From: Porticoccaceae bacterium | GTDB taxonomy: Bacteria; Pseudomonadota; Gammaproteobacteria; Pseudomonadales; Porticoccaceae | Assembly (NCBI GenBank): GCA_002591625.1 | Contig: PCDB01000015.1 | Coordinates: 21,966 to 31,186 of the forward strand | Length of the DNA stretch: 9,221 nucleotides | Direction: 5' to 3' | Shown: piece by piece, positions 1-7,191 of the stretch | Layout: each line of letters starts with the position of its first letter | How positions within the stretch are numbered: position 1 is the stretch's first letter | The notes under the pieces: generated by a model | The model's database searches: none | The model's input: the letters and a program-made list of their open reading frames with translations, nothing else | What the model was told of the DNA's origin: nothing | Translations under genes and position numbers: made by a program

Positions 1-1992
1 TCTATGGGCATAATGCTGGAGTCTTCCTCGAAGAGACTATGCGAGAGAGGAATGCCACATTTTGGTTCGCCCGATAAAGATCCTCTTCGTCGCCTAGAAA
101 CAATGAAGCTAGCGGGTGAAGCAGCAGTCCCATTCACTACCGGAATTCTGATCGGTATTGGCGAAACTCGCATAGAGAGAATTGAATCGCTCCTGGAAAT
201 TCGCAGAGTCCATCATCAATATGGCAATATCCAGGAAATAATTGTGCAAAATTTTCGTGCTAAGCCAGGCACAAAAATGGCCCAGGCTCCGGAACCTGAC
301 CTGGACGATCTATTATGGACCATTGCAGTAGCCCGAATAATATTCGGCCACCAAATGAGTATCCAGGCGCCGCCGAATCTATCACCAGGGGTGCTGCCTC
401 TTTTAGTATCAGCGGGAATCAATGATTGGGGAGGTGTATCACCAGTAACGCCAGATTATGTGAACCCGGAGGCCCCCTGGCCGCACCTTGAAAAGCTCGC
501 ACGCGAGACAGAAGCCGCAGGCAAGTATCTCCAAGAGCGACTCACGATATATCCTGCCTTTCTTCAAAATCAGCTCCAATGGTTAGATTCGGCACTAGGA
601 AAGAAAGTTCTTTGTATGGTCGATTCTGAAGGATTTCCGAGGACAGATAACTGGGTGCCTGGCATCGATGGGCAGGTGCCTCCCATACTTATTGACAGAG
701 GTGCCAAAAATTTAAGAGAAGATCTCATCGCGCAAGACATTATTTCTATTGTAGCTAAGGCTCGTCACGGAAACCTATTGTCAGAGTCAGACATCATACG
801 TCTATTTCAGGCACGCGGCCCAGAAGTATCGTACGTATGCCAAGCAGCAAATAAAATGAGGAAGGACATCGCGGGCGAAGCAGTAACTTACGTAGTGACT
901 CGTAATATCAACTACACAAATATATGTTACTTCAAGTGCCAATTCTGCGCCTTCTCTAAAGGAAAACTAAGCGAAAATCTTCGCGGCAGGCCTTATGATC
1001 TAGAGTCAGAGGAAATAACCCGAAGAACGAGGGAGGCGTGGTCTCGTGGAGCCACGGAAGTCTGCCTTCAAGGCGGCATCCATCCTAATTATACGGGTCA
1101 GAAATACCTAGACGTATTATCTGCGGTTAAAACCGGCGCCCCTGATATGCATATCCATGCCTTTTCTCCACTGGAAGTTTTTCAAGGCGCCTCCACTCTT
1201 GGCGTCACCGTGAGGGAATTCCTCAAGCAGTTAAAGGCTGCTGGCTTGGGCAGTCTCCCCGGCACCGCAGCAGAAATTCTGGATGATGAAGTACGGGCCG
1301 TTCTCTGCCCAGACAAAATTAACACATCTCAGTGGCTTGAAGTTATAGAAACTGCTCACAATCTGGGCCTGAAAACAACAGCCACAATTATGTTTGGTCA
1401 CGTCGACCGCCCAGTGAATTGGGCACGCCACCTCATCAGGATTAGAGACCTGCAAATAAAAACCGGCGGTTTCACAGAACTCGTGCCTTTGCCATTTGTT
1501 CCACTTGAGGCCCCTATTTATTTAAAAGGTAAAAGCCGCAAAGGACCAACCTTCCGGGAATCTATTCTTATGCATGCTGTTGCCCGCCTAGCGCTCAATG
1601 AGCATATCACTAACATCCAAACCTCATGGGTTAAGCTTGGTGAAGAAGGCACCAAGATGTGTCTTACCGCGGGAGCGAACGATCTCGGGGGTACACTCAT
1701 GAATGAGACCATCACTAGATCGGCCGGGGCAACCCATGGCGAGGAGAAGACACCCCGGACCCTGGAGGATATAATTCATAGGGCAGGCCGAACTGCTCGC
1801 CAACGAACGACGCTGTATAAAGACGCGCCTGTAGAGCAGACCATAAACTCCTTCAACCCAGCCAAACTTGTCCGAATAGTAAACTCACAGGTAAAAAAGA
1901 AACGCTCCAAGAAGCAAGAGGCAATTTACACACCAAAAATTGACAGCTTCGGTGTATATGCACAAACTACCTTTATTAATAGTATGTTCTAG
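1..1992 (+). CDS. fbiC: FO synthase, bifunctional CofG/CofH type (5' partial)
   Basis: Radical-SAM enzyme that makes 7,8-didemethyl-8-hydroxy-5-deazariboflavin (FO), the chromophore of coenzyme F420, from tyrosine and a flavin-pathway pyrimidine. The frame is open from base 1, so the N-terminus, including the CofG CX3CX2C cluster motif, lies outside the window. The first ~190 visible residues are the CofG C-terminal half, with GSPDKDP, PFTTGILIGIGET, QNFRAKPGT and DWGGVSPVTPD(Y)VNPE blocks typical of the family. The CofH domain follows from about residue 230; its radical-SAM motif CYFKCQFC gives Cys308, Cys312 and Cys315 (counted from the ATG at base 4). The end of the conserved domain (ARQRTTLY) is followed by roughly 50 residues with a Lys/Arg-rich stretch that looks less conserved. 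Actinobacterial FbiC is about 850 residues, so roughly 200 are missing here. Family assignment is very secure; the choice of fbiC reflects the single-chain fusion. Confidence 0.95.
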   Translation, partial: SMGIMLESSSKRLCERGMPHFGSPDKDPLRRLETMKLAGEAAVPFTTGILIGIGETRIERIESLLEIRRVHHQYGNIQEIIVQNFRAKPGTKMAQAPEPDLDDLLWTIAVARIIFGHQMSIQAPPNLSPGVLPLLVSAGINDWGGVSPVTPDYVNPEAPWPHLEKLARETEAAGKYLQERLTIYPAFLQNQLQWLDSALGKKVLCMVDSEGFPRTDNWVPGIDGQVPPILIDRGAKNLREDLIAQDIISIVAKARHGNLLSESDIIRLFQARGPEVSYVCQAANKMRKDIAGEAVTYVVTRNINYTNICYFKCQFCAFSKGKLSENLRGRPYDLESEEITRRTREAWSRGATEVCLQGGIHPNYTGQKYLDVLSAVKTGAPDMHIHAFSPLEVFQGASTLGVTVREFLKQLKAAGLGSLPGTAAEILDDEVRAVLCPDKINTSQWLEVIETAHNLGLKTTATIMFGHVDRPVNWARHLIRIRDLQIKTGGFTELVPLPFVPLEAPIYLKGKSRKGPTFRESILMHAVARLALNEHITNIQTSWVKLGEEGTKMCLTAGANDLGGTLMNETITRSAGATHGEEKTPRTLEDIIHRAGRTARQRTTLYKDAPVEQTINSFNPAKLVRIVNSQVKKKRSKKQEAIYTPKIDSFGVYAQTTFINSMF

Positions 1993-2026
1993 GTTTTGAC
2001 TCACGGCAATAACATCAATCATATGT

Positions 2027-2033
2027 GGGGAGA
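2027..2033 (+). promoter_or_regulatory. Shine-Dalgarno site deciding the lipoprotein start
   Basis: GGGGAGA lies six bases before the ATG at 2040. It selects this ATG over the in-frame GTG at 2025, which would begin inside the site and add five residues in front of the charged signal-peptide start. Confidence 0.7.
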
Positions 2034-2039
2034 CCATTA

Positions 2040-2573
2040 ATGACGAGTAGAAAAAAATTAATCTGTTTACTTGCTACTTTAATTTGTTTTTTGGTCGGCT
2101 CATGCAACGAGCACTCTGACGATTTCTCGACATCAAAAACTTACAACACGTCTAAAGATGAGTCAGATATATTGAAGTTATATGAAAATTGGGCTACGGC
2201 TGTTGAAAATGGTAATCGTCAGCAGTATGTGAACCTTTTAGATGAAAGCGTCGTTTTAATCGCTCCCGGTGCCCTCGATATCGTTGGAAGAGAGAATTAT
2301 GCAAAGTTCTTGTTACCAGTCTTCGAAAATGCAACCTACAAGATTGAGCCACAGGGAGAGTTTGACATAGAGCTTCTAGGTGATTTTGCTCTGGTTCGTT
2401 ATGACTACATTGTGAATATCGTCATCAAAGATGGCGTCGACACTATAACGAACTCAGATGCCGCTTTAACCCAAATGACCAATAATTCGAAATATCTGGA
2501 CGTACTGAAACGCCAAAATTCAGGCGAGTGGAAAGTGTTCAGACACATGTGGAACGAGGGGACCAAAAGATGA
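2040..2573 (+). CDS. SnoaL/DUF4440-like (NTF2-fold) lipoprotein
   Basis: Predicted lipoprotein of 177 residues. The N-terminus has basic residues (MTSRKK), a hydrophobic stretch (7-20) and a lipobox-like VGSC with Cys22 as the lipidated residue, then a polar Ser/Thr/Asp-rich linker to about residue 45. The rest has the shape of an NTF2-like/SnoaL/DUF4440 domain: an initial helix with LYENWATAVENGNRQQYVNL, a GRENYAKFL segment, and a C-terminal sheet ending in YLDVLKRQ...WKVFRHMWNEG, which is the usual DUF4440 ending. The stop codon overlaps the start of the quinoprotein gene (ATGA), so the two are likely translationally coupled and act in the same compartment, the periplasmic face of a membrane. 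The domain is known as enzyme (ketosteroid isomerase, polyketide cyclase) or as a binding module; which applies here cannot be told. Confidence 0.8.
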   Translation: MTSRKKLICLLATLICFLVGSCNEHSDDFSTSKTYNTSKDESDILKLYENWATAVENGNRQQYVNLLDESVVLIAPGALDIVGRENYAKFLLPVFENATYKIEPQGEFDIELLGDFALVRYDYIVNIVIKDGVDTITNSDAALTQMTNNSKYLDVLKRQNSGEWKVFRHMWNEGTKR

Positions 2574-4471
2574 ATAGGCCTGATAAACGAACAATTAACC
2601 TCATCGTGTATTTATGGGTTATTAGTGTTGCTTTAATAACGCTAGGGTGCGGACAAAAAACCCCGGCCATATCGTCATTACACCGCACCCCCTCTGTTCC
2701 ACCTATATCTGGAGAAGAACTCTACAAAAAAAGGTGCGCGGCCTGTCATGATGGGCCTGTTGCTCGAGCGCCGCACAAAATTGTGTTTCCACTGTTAGGT
2801 CCTGAACACGTTTTAGCTTCCATGAACGAAGGAATAATGCAAGCTCAGGCTGCCGGTCTGACTAAACCAGAAAAAACTGCTCTTGCAGAGTATCTTGGCG
2901 AGAGGCCTATCCAGCAAAGCACGGAATCCAAGGTGTTTTTTTGCGACGAAAGTTCTGAGAAGATCCATCAAGGACAATCAAATTCGGAAATTAAAAGCTG
3001 GGGAATGTCTCTGGAAAACAAGCGGTCCGTTTCTGCGGATGTTGCCGGCTTATCTAAGTCAGATATAGGAAAGCTTGACTTGAAGTGGGCGTTTGCCTAC
3101 CCGAATGCCAAACAAGCTCGTTCTCAACCAATCGTCAGCAAGGGGGAGATCTTCTTAGGCAGCCACGACGGTACCGTTTATTCCTTGGATCTCAAAACAG
3201 GTTGCGCTAATTGGACTTTCAGTGCTGACTCAGAAGTTCGTCATGCCTTGTCGCTCGGCCCTTGGAAACAAAATGAATCTGAGGCTCTTTTCTTTGGGGA
3301 TAATGCAGGTAACGTCTACGCAATCGACCGCCTAGCCGGAGAACTAATATGGAAGACTAATCCAAATGACCACCCTGACACCGTGATCACTGGTAGCCCC
3401 AAGTTATATGGTGACAAACTCTATGTACCCTTGTCGTCACGAGAGTGGGCCTCCGCCGCCAATCCAGCATACAGCTGTTGCACTTTCCGCGGCGGCGTCG
3501 CGGCATTAAACACCTCTGATGGCACCACGCAATGGATAAGCTATTCCACCGACGAGCCTGCCCCCACTGGCCAATTTAATACTGAAAATGTCCCCCTTAT
3601 GGCTCCCTCAGGTGCTCCTGTCTGGAATAGTCCCACGATTGATGTCAAACGCAATAGACTCTATGTAGGCACTGGTGAAAACTACTCATCACCGGCATCT
3701 GATACAAGTGATGCCGTGTTGGCAATCGATCTAGAAAACGGCGAACTGCTTTGGCATTATCAAACAATAGAAAAAGATGCATGGAATATGGCTTGTTTTG
3801 TTGGAGGGCCCATTGGCAACTGTCCGTCGGAGAATGGTCCAGACTTAGACATCGGTGCCTCTCTCATACTCGCCACAAAAGAGGATGGTCGTGACATATT
3901 ATTGGCTGGAACAAAAGGCGGAATGGTTTTTGGATTAGATCCAGATCGAAATGGTGAGTTATTATGGGAAAATAAAATCGGGTCCGGAGGCTTCAATGGC
4001 GGCGTCCACTGGGGCATGACGCTACTTGATCAATCTTTGATTGCAGCAGTAGCAGATACAGATTTTGGTTTCGATCCGGATTATGAGGGCCATCCGGGGT
4101 TATATTCGATAAATATCAATAACGGGAAGCTCGATTGGCAGACACCTGCAGAGGATCACTGCGCGGAAGACAGCAGGCCGATGTGCAGTGATGGCATGTC
4201 AGCAGCCATCACATCTATACCCGGGGCTATTTTTGCTGGTTCCTTTGATGGCAGTTTCATGGCTTATGACGATGCCACTGGGGAAATCTTGTGGAAATTT
4301 CTTACCAATCGTTCTTTCGAAACCATATCGGGTGAGACTGCCAATGGCGGCTCAATAGAGGGCGATGGCCCGGTAATTATCGATGGTACTGTGTTGATTA
4401 ACTCTGGCTATTCATTTGGAACACGAATGCAAGGCAATGTACTGCTCGCTTTTACTGCAGACGGTAACTAG
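2570..4471 (+). CDS. cytochrome c / PQQ-dependent dehydrogenase, polyvinyl-alcohol-dehydrogenase type
   Basis: Predicted exported quinohaemoprotein of 633 residues that would oxidise an alcohol in the periplasm and pass electrons to its own haem c. Residues 1-27 form a signal peptide ending TLGC; Cys27 may be lipidated although Thr at -3 is not ideal. A small class I cytochrome c domain follows: haem motif CAACH at 56-60 and a probable axial Met90 in the GIM...AAGLT segment. From about 165 to 633 there is a PQQ-type beta-propeller with eight Trp-motif blades (Trp173, 215, 261, 322, 395, 466, 523, 575). A vicinal Cys303-Cys304 in YSCCTFRGG matches the disulphide found next to PQQ, and GENYSSPASDTSD (369-381) matches the usual Asn/Asp calcium and catalytic region. 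The ATG at 2570 is chosen because GAGGGGA (2556-2562) precedes it by seven bases and it starts a proper signal peptide; an upstream in-frame start at 2528 lies inside the previous gene. Substrate unknown; secondary alcohols are plausible. Confidence 0.88.
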   Translation: MNRPDKRTINLIVYLWVISVALITLGCGQKTPAISSLHRTPSVPPISGEELYKKRCAACHDGPVARAPHKIVFPLLGPEHVLASMNEGIMQAQAAGLTKPEKTALAEYLGERPIQQSTESKVFFCDESSEKIHQGQSNSEIKSWGMSLENKRSVSADVAGLSKSDIGKLDLKWAFAYPNAKQARSQPIVSKGEIFLGSHDGTVYSLDLKTGCANWTFSADSEVRHALSLGPWKQNESEALFFGDNAGNVYAIDRLAGELIWKTNPNDHPDTVITGSPKLYGDKLYVPLSSREWASAANPAYSCCTFRGGVAALNTSDGTTQWISYSTDEPAPTGQFNTENVPLMAPSGAPVWNSPTIDVKRNRLYVGTGENYSSPASDTSDAVLAIDLENGELLWHYQTIEKDAWNMACFVGGPIGNCPSENGPDLDIGASLILATKEDGRDILLAGTKGGMVFGLDPDRNGELLWENKIGSGGFNGGVHWGMTLLDQSLIAAVADTDFGFDPDYEGHPGLYSININNGKLDWQTPAEDHCAEDSRPMCSDGMSAAITSIPGAIFAGSFDGSFMAYDDATGEILWKFLTNRSFETISGETANGGSIEGDGPVIIDGTVLINSGYSFGTRMQGNVLLAFTADGN

Positions 4472-4538
4472 ATCTAACGTGCGCACTCAATGCAGCTTTA
4501 TTACCTCGGGACGATTCCGCGGAGAAGAACTATTTTAC
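4472..4538. other. convergent intergenic gap
   Basis: Sixty-seven bases between the 3' ends of the quinoprotein gene and the minus-strand SnoaL gene. It holds short palindromes (TAGATCTA overlapping the stop at 4469-4476 and GTGCGCAC at 4479-4486) but no stem followed by a T-run in either direction, so no intrinsic terminator can be called. Confidence 0.5.
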
Positions 4539-4934
4539 TCAGAGTATTGAGTTCATTAGCGCCGTATCGCCGTATATCGCGGTCACCTCGACGACTTTGT
4601 CATTATTGAAAACCCATGCCTCAGCAAAACTAAAACTGGCGCTCTTACCCGTTGCCCTACCGGTACAGATACAAGTGCCAAGTGCCACCAGTTTGTCATC
4701 GTCACCGAAAACGCCGTCGAAATCGATTTTAAATTCAGAGTAGAGGCCACCCATTTTCTCAGCCAGCACTCGGATTTCCTCTGGTCCCTTATGAACCCCA
4801 CCGTATGGGAGCGTCTTCGCTTCACGAACAACCGAGTTCTCATCCCAGTAACTCATCCACTTTTCAAAGTCACCTGCAAAAAAGGCCGCATATATATCAT
4901 CCAGAGTTTTTCTATCTCTCGCTTCTTTTGACAT
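4539..4934 (-). CDS. SnoaL-like / NTF2-fold protein (cytoplasmic)
   Basis: Intact 131-residue protein of the SnoaL-like/ketosteroid-isomerase superfamily. It begins with a helix containing LDDIYAAFFAGDFEKWMSYW, where such proteins usually have an aromatic-rich segment followed by an acidic strand (DENSVVREA). It continues through GGVHKGPEEIRVLAEKM, the usual GxxxGxxxIxxF-like turn and helix, and ends with the strand AEAWVFNNDKVVEVTAIYGDTA. There is no signal peptide, so it should be cytoplasmic. Start at 4934 is supported by AGAGGA (4946-4951 on the plus strand), eleven bases upstream, a slightly long spacing. It is the last gene of the minus-strand series, 191 bp after the reconstructed end of the broken MFS gene, and may have its own promoter. 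Superfamily members catalyse isomerisation, cyclisation or hydration, so a cytoplasmic step on the SDR product is plausible but not demonstrated. Confidence 0.8.
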   Translation of the reverse strand: MSKEARDRKTLDDIYAAFFAGDFEKWMSYWDENSVVREAKTLPYGGVHKGPEEIRVLAEKMGGLYSEFKIDFDGVFGDDDKLVALGTCICTGRATGKSASFSFAEAWVFNNDKVVEVTAIYGDTALMNSIL

Positions 4935-5125
4935 GGTCCAGTTTTTCCTCTCACAATTAATTAAACTGTTGAATCGTTCACCCCCCTGAGTTGGATTTGT
5001 CTAGGGAGACTCTGCGGTTACAAACTGCCTCTTGAGATTGATGGCTCGCTACAAATCTCTTTATTTAAAAATTGCTTATGCCTGGAAGAATTTTCGGGTG
5101 TCATTGACTTCAACGTGATAAATCA
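4935..5125. other. intergenic region upstream of the SnoaL gene
   Basis: This 191-bp gap has no credible gene. It contains a run of six C (4981-4986), a small TGAA-CGA-TTCA inverted repeat just 5' of that run on the plus strand, and AT-rich patches near 4952-4966 and 5060-5072 that could hold a promoter for the SnoaL gene. I cannot pick a convincing -35/-10 pair. Confidence 0.35.
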
Positions 5126-5145
5126 TTAGACCATTTTGCGAGCCG

Positions 5146-5172
5146 GCCCGGTCTCCTTGAGAAAGACCGGGC
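5146..5172 (-). other. 9-bp perfect hairpin at the MFS 3' end
   Basis: Arms GCCCGGTCT (5146-5154) and AGACCGGGC (5164-5172) are perfectly complementary around a nine-base loop. The stem lies inside the last codons of the MFS gene and no T-run follows it on the minus strand, so it is not a standard intrinsic terminator. It could slow ribosomes, protect RNA ends or be chance in a GC-rich coding stretch. Confidence 0.35.
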
Positions 5173-5442
5173 AAATCGCCATTAGAAACCCAAAACAACC
5201 ATAGGCAATCAGTCCTGTTTTCAACGTGCCCGTTGCAACCTCCAGCCAACCGACAGCCAAGGGCGCTGTAAAACCAAATTGCATTCCGACGAATGTAATA
5301 ACACCAATCATCATGCCCGCGGCATGAGGTGTCATTCCGTCTAACTCCATGGGTATGGTGAAGAATATTCCTGTATAAAATAACAAGCCTATCCCAATCA
5401 AGCCCAAGCACAATCGCACTAGAAACCCTCCTAAAAAGACTG

Positions 5443-5448
5443 CCCCCC
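5443..5448 (-). other. C6/G6 run at the second MFS frameshift
   Basis: Six C on the plus strand (six G in the coding strand). With five, the protein reads ...CGMLGAVFLGGFLVRL... as one continuous transmembrane helix; with six, the frame is lost. The simplest explanation is a one-base insertion in the run. Confidence 0.6.
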
Positions 5449-5934
5449 AACATTCCGCATCCCAACATGAGGCCATTTGCTATGAGGAAAGGCTTTCTCA
5501 CGCCTGCCTTAACACCCAGTAGCCCTCCCGCTATTGCGGCAGGGATCCCGAATAAGTATACCGTGCTAACCAAACCACTCGCGGTTGTAATCGTTATGCC
5601 CTTTGTTTGGACATAGTATGCCGGAAGGGAAGGAGGCATGACAACAGAGATGGCCACCGGAGCGGAAAAAGCTAGTGCCAATAACCACGTTTCTTTTCGT
5701 TTTAGTATGTCTTCTAGCTCAAATTTGTCACAGGTTGCTGAATCATCCGTTCCAGTTGATAAGCTTAACAGCGGGTCTCTCATGCATAAGACTGCAAGGA
5801 GGGCGACCACACCGCACGCTCCGCCATAAATTAGCAGCGTATCTTGCCACCCCACCAACCTCATAATCGGAGCAGTAATGGCCAGTCCTAAAGCCCCACC
5901 AACCGCTGCGCCTAAAAAATTAATCGAATTTAAG

Positions 5935-6014
5935 ATTGATAATTCGTTACTCTCAAACCATTGCATTCTGACAGCACCTCACATGGGGAAAAACAATCCG
6001 GCACCAACTGAAAA
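5935..6014 (-). repeat. tandem duplication copy 1 (80 bp, eroded)
   Basis: Direct repeat of the next 80 bases (6015-6094) with four mismatches at 5951, 5968, 5980 and 5983. In the native MFS frame the four differences change Thr to Met, Ser to stop (TGA at 5979-5981), Ile to Arg and Gly to Ser, so all are nonsynonymous. It encodes a version of the fourth transmembrane segment region ending FESNELSI. Confidence 0.9.
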
Positions 6015-6094
6015 ATTGATAATTCGTTACCCTCAAACCATTGCATTATGACAGCACCTGACGTGGGGAAAAACAATCCGGCACCAACTGAAAA
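6015..6094 (-). repeat. tandem duplication copy 2 (80 bp, coding intact)
   Basis: Partner of 5935-6014. It reads in frame with the MFS N-terminus as SVGAGLFFPTSGAVIMQWFE and then GNELSI. Because 80 is not a multiple of three, passing from this copy into copy 1 shifts the frame. Both copies sit directly adjacent, with no insertion-sequence ends or target-site features around them. Confidence 0.9.
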
Positions 6095-6493
6095 TATGAC
6101 GCGACCCAACAATACGATGTTGTAATCAGCGGTATATCCTGAGATCACGCACCCGACTGACACAAGAGTGATGCCAAGACATGTTGTATTTTTAATGCCC
6201 AGAGCTCCCGAAACCGTCCCCGAAACGAACGCAAAAATCCCCAATACCAAGGCTACAATGCCTGACGAGAGCCCTGCCTTGGCGAATGAGATCTCGAGTT
6301 CGTTGGTAATAGTCAATATCATTGGTCCTATAGCATTCCCAATCACGGCCAGAATCACCGCTCCCAGATAAACGATTATTGCCATAACCCAACGTCTTGG
6401 ATCTGAGTTGTTAATCATATTTTGCTCGCCCATAAAAATTACTCGATATACAGTTAGCTTAATCTTAAAGCAACGGGACTTGAACTAATTGGC

Positions 6494-7165
6494 CTACTGA
6501 TTCATCTGTCGCGTCTCGTCTATGGTGAGCTCTAGGTCCATCTGCCAAATTTGCCATCTTCCATCCGAAAAACGCACCTTGGAGTGATATGTCCCAAGTG
6601 CGAGCCATACCTTTTGGTCGGGCAATGTGTGCCATGCTTGAAGGTAGCTGCGCAACAATGCTTCACCTCTGACTACGTTACCTGAATCGTTGATTTCTAT
6701 CTCATTAAGATCTACCACTTGGGTGCCAATCAAGTGCTGAGTTGGCCCCATGGGCCCGAGGCTGCTGGTTACTAGTTCTAACCACCCATCTATTCCAGTT
6801 TTTTGAATGGTATCAATGCCCGGGCCAAAGAAGCTTGCCTTCAGATCTTGCGAAAAGACATCATGATAAATAGCAGCCCCCCTAGCTATTGATGCGGCGT
6901 CTGTGAGGCCCAGCAAATCTGTGGCCAGAGCATAAAGTCGCTGCAAATACTCGATATCAAGGATAGCTTGATGCCGAGCCTGTTTCATCATTCCAGCTTC
7001 GGAGAGTCTAGGCCTATTAACCATTGCCAACGGCTCTTGAGGCAAATCAGCATGTTCACTGGCAGTGGTTTTCAAGGACAACTTTTTACTTTCCCAATCC
7101 GTCATCAGAAAAACTGTAAATAGAAACAGACTCAAATATATAACCAGTAACATTTTATTGTTCAC
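6494..7165 (-). CDS. membrane-anchored SnoaL-like / NTF2-fold protein
   Basis: Intact 223-residue protein. The GTG at 7165 is chosen because GGAGG (7171-7175) precedes it by five bases; ATG alternatives further upstream (7180, 7294) lie within the remains of the preceding gene. Residues 5-21 are a strongly hydrophobic signal anchor (LLVIYLSLFLFTVFLM) without a lipobox Cys, then a polar linker to about 65. The SnoaL-like domain follows: DIEYLQRLYALATDLLG helix, AIYHDVFSQDL, TGIDGWLELV, then the sheet with GPTQHLIGTQVVDL (140-153), SYLQAWHTLPDQKVWLALG (173-191) and FSDGRWQIWQMDLE (199-212). The globular part should face the periplasm. It lies 60 bp upstream of the broken MFS gene and downstream of a decayed paralogue. 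Family members are enzymes or binding modules acting on small hydrophobic compounds; the exact activity cannot be read. Confidence 0.78.
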   Translation of the reverse strand: MNNKMLLVIYLSLFLFTVFLMTDWESKKLSLKTTASEHADLPQEPLAMVNRPRLSEAGMMKQARHQAILDIEYLQRLYALATDLLGLTDAASIARGAAIYHDVFSQDLKASFFGPGIDTIQKTGIDGWLELVTSSLGPMGPTQHLIGTQVVDLNEIEINDSGNVVRGEALLRSYLQAWHTLPDQKVWLALGTYHSKVRFSDGRWQIWQMDLELTIDETRQMNQ

Positions 7166-7175
7166 AACGACCTCC
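7166..7175 (-). promoter_or_regulatory. Shine-Dalgarno site deciding the anchored SnoaL start
   Basis: GGAGG at 7171-7175 with a five-base spacer to the GTG at 7165-7163. It lies within the last codons of the decayed upstream gene (Arg-Arg-Ser-Leu-stop), as expected for a coupled gene pair. Confidence 0.7.
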
Positions 7176-7191
7176 GCCATATTTGCCAACC

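Larger units (their letters stand above)
5126..6433 (-). pseudogene. MFS transporter, disrupted by an 80-bp duplication and a 1-base frameshift
   Basis: Remains of a 12-helix major facilitator transporter. The N-terminal part (6433 to about 6015) reads in one frame for 140 native residues: hydrophobic helices near 14-40, 50-70 and 82-100, and a motif-A-like GALGIKNTTCLG after the second helix. It then runs into a duplicated 80-bp block, shifts frame and stops at 5930. The middle part continues in a second frame from copy 1 (about 5966) through GAAVGGALG, a central acidic loop near DKFELEDILKRKE, and KAGVRKPFLIANG. Near the C6 run at 5443-5448 it moves to a third frame that ends with KETGPARKMV and a TAA at 5126-5128. 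Removing one 80-bp copy and one C gives 1227 bases, exactly 408 codons plus stop, normal for the family. The start could also be the Met at 6418; neither start has a strong Shine-Dalgarno site. Substrate unknown; context suggests the compound handled by the neighbouring SDR enzymes. Confidence 0.8.

Noticed and set aside
216..1715. Open frames of 65-74 codons on the minus strand opposite the FO synthase gene
   Set aside because: They lie wholly within a well-supported gene, have no ribosome sites and no recognisable family features.
2025..2039. GTG at 2025 as start of the lipoprotein
   Set aside because: It would begin within the Shine-Dalgarno site and add residues before the normal basic signal-peptide start; ATG at 2040 fits better.
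2528..2569. In-frame start at 2528 for the quinoprotein
   Set aside because: It lies inside the previous gene, has no ribosome site, and would put a charged tail before the signal peptide; ATG at 2570 is preceded by GAGGGGA.
4469..4486. Palindromes TAGATCTA and GTGCGCAC as a terminator or operator
   Set aside because: Stems are too short, without loop or T-run; chance palindromes of eight bases are common.
5930..6014. The shifted C-terminal tail after NELSI (FQLVPDCFSP...) as a real protein end
   Set aside because: It is the duplicated DNA read out of frame and has no transmembrane or family character.
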